From Chlorogloeopsis sp. ULAP01 (GTDB taxonomy: Bacteria > Cyanobacteriota > Cyanobacteriia > Cyanobacteriales > Nostocaceae), in NCBI RefSeq assembly GCF_030381805.1, contig NZ_JAUDRH010000003.1:478305-542304 (forward strand): a DNA stretch of 64,000 bases. Reading direction: 5' to 3'. Positions 60,078 to 64,000 of this stretch are shown in pieces; the first letter of the stretch is position 1, and each line of letters opens with the position of its first letter. A model generated the notes under the pieces. The model had not been told where the DNA came from and ran no database searches. It saw nothing but the letters and a program-made list of their open reading frames with translations. Position numbers and translations under genes: made by a program.

Positions 60078-60851
60078 TCAAGAGGGCATTCTGACAGGCA
60101 CTCGATGATCGCGCAAATAATTCTTGATTTCCTCCACTGTTAATTGTCCATAATGTAAAAGTGAGGCAAGTAAAGCGGCTTCTGCTTTACCTTGTGTTAG
60201 TGCTGCATGGATATGTTGGCAATTACCTGCACCACCAGAGGCAATAACGGGAATCTGTACAGCCTCAGCGATAGTTTTTGTTAACTTAAGGTCATAACCG
60301 ACTTGAGTGCCATCAGCATCCATACTAGTCACCAGCAATTCTCCTGCGCCTCGTTTTTCGACTTCTTGCGCCCACTTGATTGCGTCTATGCCTGTGTTTT
60401 CTCTTCCACCCCGTACATATACATCCCAACCAGGATTGTTAGGATCTTTTCTGGATCTAGCATCAATGGCAACAACTATGCATTGATTGCCGAAGCGATC
60501 GCTCGCCCGATTAATGAAATCTGGGTCACGTACCGCCGCCGAATTAATACTAACCTTGTCTGCTCCAGCTCGTAACAGATTTTTAACATTTTCTAAGGAT
60601 TGGATGCCACCACCCACAGTTAATGGAATAAAGACTTGTTCGGCAGTCCGGTAAACCACATCGACAATAGTATCTCGGTCTTCATGAGTTGCCGTAATAT
60701 CCAGAAATACTAACTCATCTGCTCCAGCTTCGTTGTAAACCTTTGCCAATTCAACTGGATCGCCCGCGTCCTTGAGATTAACAAAGTTAACTCCTTTTAC
60801 AACTCGTCCCGCGTTCACATCTAGACACGGTAAGATTCTTTTAGCCAGCAT
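60078..60851 (-). CDS. hisF: Imidazole glycerol phosphate synthase cyclase subunit HisF
   Basis: Cyclase subunit of the histidine/purine branch-point enzyme; forms the imidazole ring. 257 residues, a TIM barrel. Catalytic Asp in CLDVNAGRVVKGVNF and in VVAIDARSRKD. LTVGGGIQSLENVKNLLRAG and ITATHEDRDTI, LVTSMDADGTQVGYDLKL and IASGGAGNCQHIH supply phosphate sites. Partner hisH not in the window. Confidence 0.98.
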   Translation of the reverse strand: MLAKRILPCLDVNAGRVVKGVNFVNLKDAGDPVELAKVYNEAGADELVFLDITATHEDRDTIVDVVYRTAEQVFIPLTVGGGIQSLENVKNLLRAGADKVSINSAAVRDPDFINRASDRFGNQCIVVAIDARSRKDPNNPGWDVYVRGGRENTGIDAIKWAQEVEKRGAGELLVTSMDADGTQVGYDLKLTKTIAEAVQIPVIASGGAGNCQHIHAALTQGKAEAALLASLLHYGQLTVEEIKNYLRDHRVPVRMPS

Positions 60852-61007
60852 GACAAATTTTGTACTCCTAAGTAGTTCCCCGGAATTTAAATTTTAGATT
60901 GGCAAGCGCACTTTAGAAACAAAATTAACGCGTCCGTATTTATACGTGTTGGTGCTACCACCAGTAAACGTTAACAAGTGTAAAAGTAACAGTTGATAAC
61001 TAAGACT

Positions 61008-62111
61008 ATGGCAATTATCTCCTCGAAAAAACAGCCTTCCGATTCAGGTGGAGAACCAAAACAGCGTCAGACGCAACCGAAAGCATCGATAAAAGAGAAT
61101 ATTTTGCAACCAGAAGCGGCTATTGAAGAACAAGGTAAGCAGGAAGAAAGCATTCGACCGCAACGGTTTGCCGATTATATTGGACAGAAAGATTTAAAGG
61201 ATGTACTTGAAATAGCAATTAAAGCAGCTAAGTCCAGAAAAGAAGTGCTAGATCACCTATTGTTATACGGCCCTCCTGGTTTGGGCAAAACAACGATGGC
61301 AATGATTTTAGCAGCGGAGATGGAAGTTAACTGCAAAATTACTAGCGCTCCAGCTCTAGAACGCCCTAGAGATATTGTTGGACTACTGGTGAATCTCAAA
61401 CCTGGGGATATTTTGTTCATAGATGAAATTCATCGCCTCTCGCGGATGACGGAAGAGATTTTATACCCAGCAATGGAGGATTACCGCTTAGACTTGACAG
61501 TAGGTAAAGGTTCTAGCGCTCGAACTCGCAGCATTCCTCTATCAAAATTTACTTTAGTGGGAGCGACAACCCGTGTCGGTGCGCTCACTTCTCCTCTGCG
61601 TGATCGCTTTGGTTTAATTCAAAAACTCAGATTTTATGAAGTAGAAGAACTCAGGCAAATTGTCCAACGCAGCGCTCAGTTACTTAATACCACTGTTACC
61701 GAAGATGGTGCCAAAGAAATTGCTAGGCGATCGCGTGGCACACCTCGAATAGCAAATAGATTACTTAAGCGTGTACGTGATTATGCAGAAGTAAAATCAT
61801 TTGATTGCATTTGTGAAAAAGTAGCAGCCGAGGCATTGCAACTATTTCAAGTCGATCCATGCGGCTTGGATTGGACGGATCGCAGAATGCTGAGTGTAAT
61901 CATCGAACAATTTAATGGTGGCCCTGTAGGATTAGAAACAATTGCAGCAGCGACAGGTGAAGATACACAAACCATAGAGGAAGTATACGAACCTTACTTA
62001 ATGCAGATTGGATATTTAAGCCGTACACCCCGTGGTAGAGTAGCCACAGCTGCTGCGTATAAACATTTGGATTTTAAGCCACCTAATGAGCAGCTGTCGT
62101 TTTTACAGTGA
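61008..62111 (+). CDS. ruvB: Holliday junction branch migration helicase RuvB
   Basis: AAA+ motor that drives branch migration with RuvA. 367 residues from ATG 61008 (the frame extends to a TTG at 60993). A ~40-residue polar N-tail precedes the core RPQRFADYIGQKDLKDVL. Walker A YGPPGLGKTTMAMIL, Walker B LFIDEIHRLSR, sensor 1 TLVGATTRVGALTSPLRDRF, sensor 2 RSRGTPRIANRLLKRVRDYA. The C-terminal winged-helix part starts LDWTDRRMLSVIIEQFNGGP. The family usually ends ~340 residues; the extra length is the N-tail. Confidence 0.98.
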   Translation: MAIISSKKQPSDSGGEPKQRQTQPKASIKENILQPEAAIEEQGKQEESIRPQRFADYIGQKDLKDVLEIAIKAAKSRKEVLDHLLLYGPPGLGKTTMAMILAAEMEVNCKITSAPALERPRDIVGLLVNLKPGDILFIDEIHRLSRMTEEILYPAMEDYRLDLTVGKGSSARTRSIPLSKFTLVGATTRVGALTSPLRDRFGLIQKLRFYEVEELRQIVQRSAQLLNTTVTEDGAKEIARRSRGTPRIANRLLKRVRDYAEVKSFDCICEKVAAEALQLFQVDPCGLDWTDRRMLSVIIEQFNGGPVGLETIAAATGEDTQTIEEVYEPYLMQIGYLSRTPRGRVATAAAYKHLDFKPPNEQLSFLQ

Positions 62112-62291
62112 CAGGGGGATAGGGGACTAGGGACTCGTTACTAGGGATTAGGAAGAAGCACCAGGAGCAGAGGGGAAAGAACGTGAATAACGATTCTCCG
62201 TGTCCCCGCGTCCCTTTGTCACCGTGTCCTCTTTACCCAATACCCAATCCCTGATACCCAATACCTAAAAAATAGACACAGGTAAACACAG
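62112..62291. repeat. Low-complexity spacer of ggactaggg / tacccaat units
   Basis: 180 bp dominated by ggggactagggactcg, gtccccgcgtccc and acccaatacccaatccctg units, of the same kind as 9635-9778. No gene. Confidence 0.6.
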
Positions 62292-63098
62292 ATGATGAGG
62301 TTAATAGTTATTTTGTTCAGTCTGTTGCTTGTGTTTGGGTGGGCTGAGGCTGTGATGGCACAATCCCAAAAGCCCATCATCACTCAAGAACAGTTGCGAA
62401 AAGGAGATGAGTTGACAAGAGCCGCTTTTGCAGCTACGAGTAAAGGTGATTTTGCTACAGCCGAAAAGTACTGGACAGAAATTATCGAGCAATTCCCAGA
62501 CAATCCTGCAATTTGGAGTAATCGGGGAAATTCCAGGGTGAGCCAAAATAAGCTACAAGAGGCGCTGACTGATTTTAATAAAGCAATTGAACTTGCACCA
62601 GATATTACAGATCCCTATTTAAATCGTGGTACAGCCCTTGAGGGTTTGGGAAGATGGGAAGAAGCGATCGCAGATTATAATCGCATCCTCGAACTCGATC
62701 CTCAAGATGCTATGGCATACAACAATCGTGGTACTGCCAAAGTCGGTTTGGGAAGGTGGGAAGACGCCATAGCTGACTACAAAAAATCAATGGAACTAGC
62801 TCCAAATTTAGTCATTGCCCGTGGCAACTACGCTCTGGTTTTGTATGAAACTGGGAAACTTGAGCCAGCCATCCGGGAAATGAAAAATATAGTCCGCAAA
62901 TATCCCAACTTTGCCGATACACGTGCTGCACTCACAGCTGCTCTTTGGGTAAACGGACAAAAAGGCGAAGCAGAAAGTAATTGGGTAGCTGCTTCTGGAC
63001 TCGATCCACGTTACAAAGATATCAATTGGGTGAAAAATATTCGGCGCTGGCCTCCTAGTATGGTAACGGCTTTGGATAAATTTTTGACACTTAAATAA
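62292..63098 (+). CDS. TPR-repeat protein with signal peptide
   Basis: 268 residues. Signal peptide (1-23; MMRLIVILFSLLLVFGWAEA then VMAQ), so probably lumenal or periplasmic. About five TPR motifs between residues 40 and 240, e.g. AIWSNRGNSRVSQNKLQEAL followed by TDFNKAIELAP, YLNRGTALEGLGRWEEAIAD and AYNNRGTAKVGLGRWEDAIA. TPRs bind partner proteins; some homologues assist photosystem assembly (possibility only). It is 5 bp before the glycosyltransferase, so the two may be cotranscribed. Confidence 0.88.
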   Translation: MMRLIVILFSLLLVFGWAEAVMAQSQKPIITQEQLRKGDELTRAAFAATSKGDFATAEKYWTEIIEQFPDNPAIWSNRGNSRVSQNKLQEALTDFNKAIELAPDITDPYLNRGTALEGLGRWEEAIADYNRILELDPQDAMAYNNRGTAKVGLGRWEDAIADYKKSMELAPNLVIARGNYALVLYETGKLEPAIREMKNIVRKYPNFADTRAALTAALWVNGQKGEAESNWVAASGLDPRYKDINWVKNIRRWPPSMVTALDKFLTLK

Positions 63099-63109
63099 GG
63101 GTATTGACT

Positions 63110-63925
63110 ATGACTCATTTTGGAATAATCTGCCCTGGTTCAACTGGTCACCTTAACACAATGCTCCCCTTAGGGAAAGAACTGCAACAACGGGGACATC
63201 GCGTTACCCTATTTGGAGTGCTTGATGCTGAATCTAAAACACAAGCGGCAGGATTAGAATTCCGAGTAATTGGCGAATCTGAGTTTCCCAAGGGAGCAAA
63301 TGCAGAATCATTAGCTAAGTTAGGACAACTCAGTGGTAGTTCAGCATTTAAATATACCGTTAGTCTTTTAAGGAATGGGGCAGCTGTTATCCTCCGAGAT
63401 GCACCGCAAGCAATTACAGAAGCGGGTGTAGAGGCATTACTAGTAGATCAAGCTTCATCAGAGGGAGGAACTGTTGCAGATTTTTTGGGTATTCCTTTCA
63501 TCACTATTTGCAGTGCTGTAGTACTGAATCGAGAAGAAAGTGTTCCACCCATTGTCACAAATTGGCACTATAGTCCAGCGTGGTGGGCGCGGCTACGCAA
63601 CCGAGCAGGTTATGAGTTGCTCAAACGTATCGCCAAACCAATTCGGGATTTAATTGATGAGTATCGCACAGAGTGGAAGTTACCCCCACACTCTAACCCC
63701 AATGAAAGCTATTCTCAATTAGCTCAAATTAGTCAACAACCTGCTGAATTGGAATTTCCCAGGCAAAATTTACCCCAGTGGTTCCATTTTACAGGACCTT
63801 ATCACAGTCCAATTGGTCGGGAACTCCCTGCTTTTCCTTATGAAAAGTTGACCGATCAACCGTTGATTTATGCCTCAATGGGGACTGTACAAAATAGATT
63901 AATAAAAGTGGCTCTCTCAGAGTAG
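63110..63925 (+). pseudogene. UDP-glycosyltransferase-like protein (MGT type), 3'-truncated
   Basis: 271 residues from ATG 63110 (TTG at 63104 possible). HFGIICPGSTGHLNTMLPLG is the N-terminal domain of the GT1/MGT family; VDQASSEGGTVADFLGIPFI continues it, and the second domain begins YEKLTDQPLIYASMGTVQNR, then stops after a short IKVALSE tail. The usual length is about 400-430 residues, with the HCGxxT donor motif missing here. The sequence from about 63898 is AT-rich and unlike the family. This could be a deletion or an insertion whose other end lies past the window; hence 'truncated'. Confidence 0.65.
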
Positions 63926-64000
63926 TTATGTTAAAATATTATAAATAAATCTAATATATCTCCCTAGAATTAGCAGTAATTGGTGGCGACAGCCCAAGCT

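Overview
The window is chromosomal DNA from a filamentous cyanobacterium, most likely Nostocales. Evidence: AcsF chlorophyll cyclase, a plastocyanin / cytochrome c6 / cytochrome c550 cluster, very frequent HIP1 octamers (gcgatcgc), a tandem AMIN-amidase pair next to murI as in Nostoc-type genomes, and intergenic tracts full of degenerate heptamer repeats (ttaacaattagcaattaac type) and palindromic elements. It is an ordinary housekeeping backbone with a few accessory or decaying insertions. I did not assign a species.

Layout. 1-6 kb: a small membrane ORF, murI and two tandem septal/cell-wall amidases, all peptidoglycan-related. 6.6-10.1 kb: cation/proton antiporter, EVE protein, SIMPL protein, ssb. 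10.6-15 kb: mreB-mreC-mreD and ribD. 15.6-19.6 kb: an accessory block on the minus strand. It has a ZorA-like MotA-family channel with a long coiled-coil tail, an overlapping ZorB-like OmpA/MotB partner, and a third gene broken by a frameshift and a stop codon. 20-25 kb: acs, a GNAT acetyltransferase, hemE and an SDR protein. 25.5-29.4 kb: an FAD/Rieske oxidoreductase, an outer-membrane-like protein and acsF. 29.8-31.2 kb: a retron-type reverse transcriptase whose N-terminal extension and motifs resemble the myxobacterial Mx162 group. 31.4-39.2 kb: Mn-type SOD, a small membrane protein and a 1,852-residue TamB. 40-44.3 kb: a lone sugar-ABC permease, a DUF3891 protein, an alpha/beta hydrolase and cobI. 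44.5-48.5 kb: a Pro/Gln-rich TonB-like protein, petJ, petE and psbV. 49.3-54.4 kb: a sugar ABC operon (binding protein plus two permeases, no ATPase) and an MFS transporter. 54.5-64 kb: accD, pilD, leuB, small conserved proteins, tRNA-Ala(GGC), hisF, ruvB, a TPR protein and a 3'-truncated glycosyltransferase.

How it works together. Cell-wall growth (murI, amidases, mreBCD), envelope biogenesis (tamB, TonB-like, pilD), tetrapyrrole synthesis (hemE, acsF, cobI) and photosynthetic electron carriers (petE, petJ, psbV) dominate. The parts most worth a second look are the ZorAB-like orphan motor with its dying partner, the Mx162-like reverse transcriptase with no visible msr-msd, a solitary 37-nt CRISPR-type repeat without cas genes, the nearly identical N-terminal halves of the two amidases, and pairs of dispersed palindromic repeats in opposite orientation.
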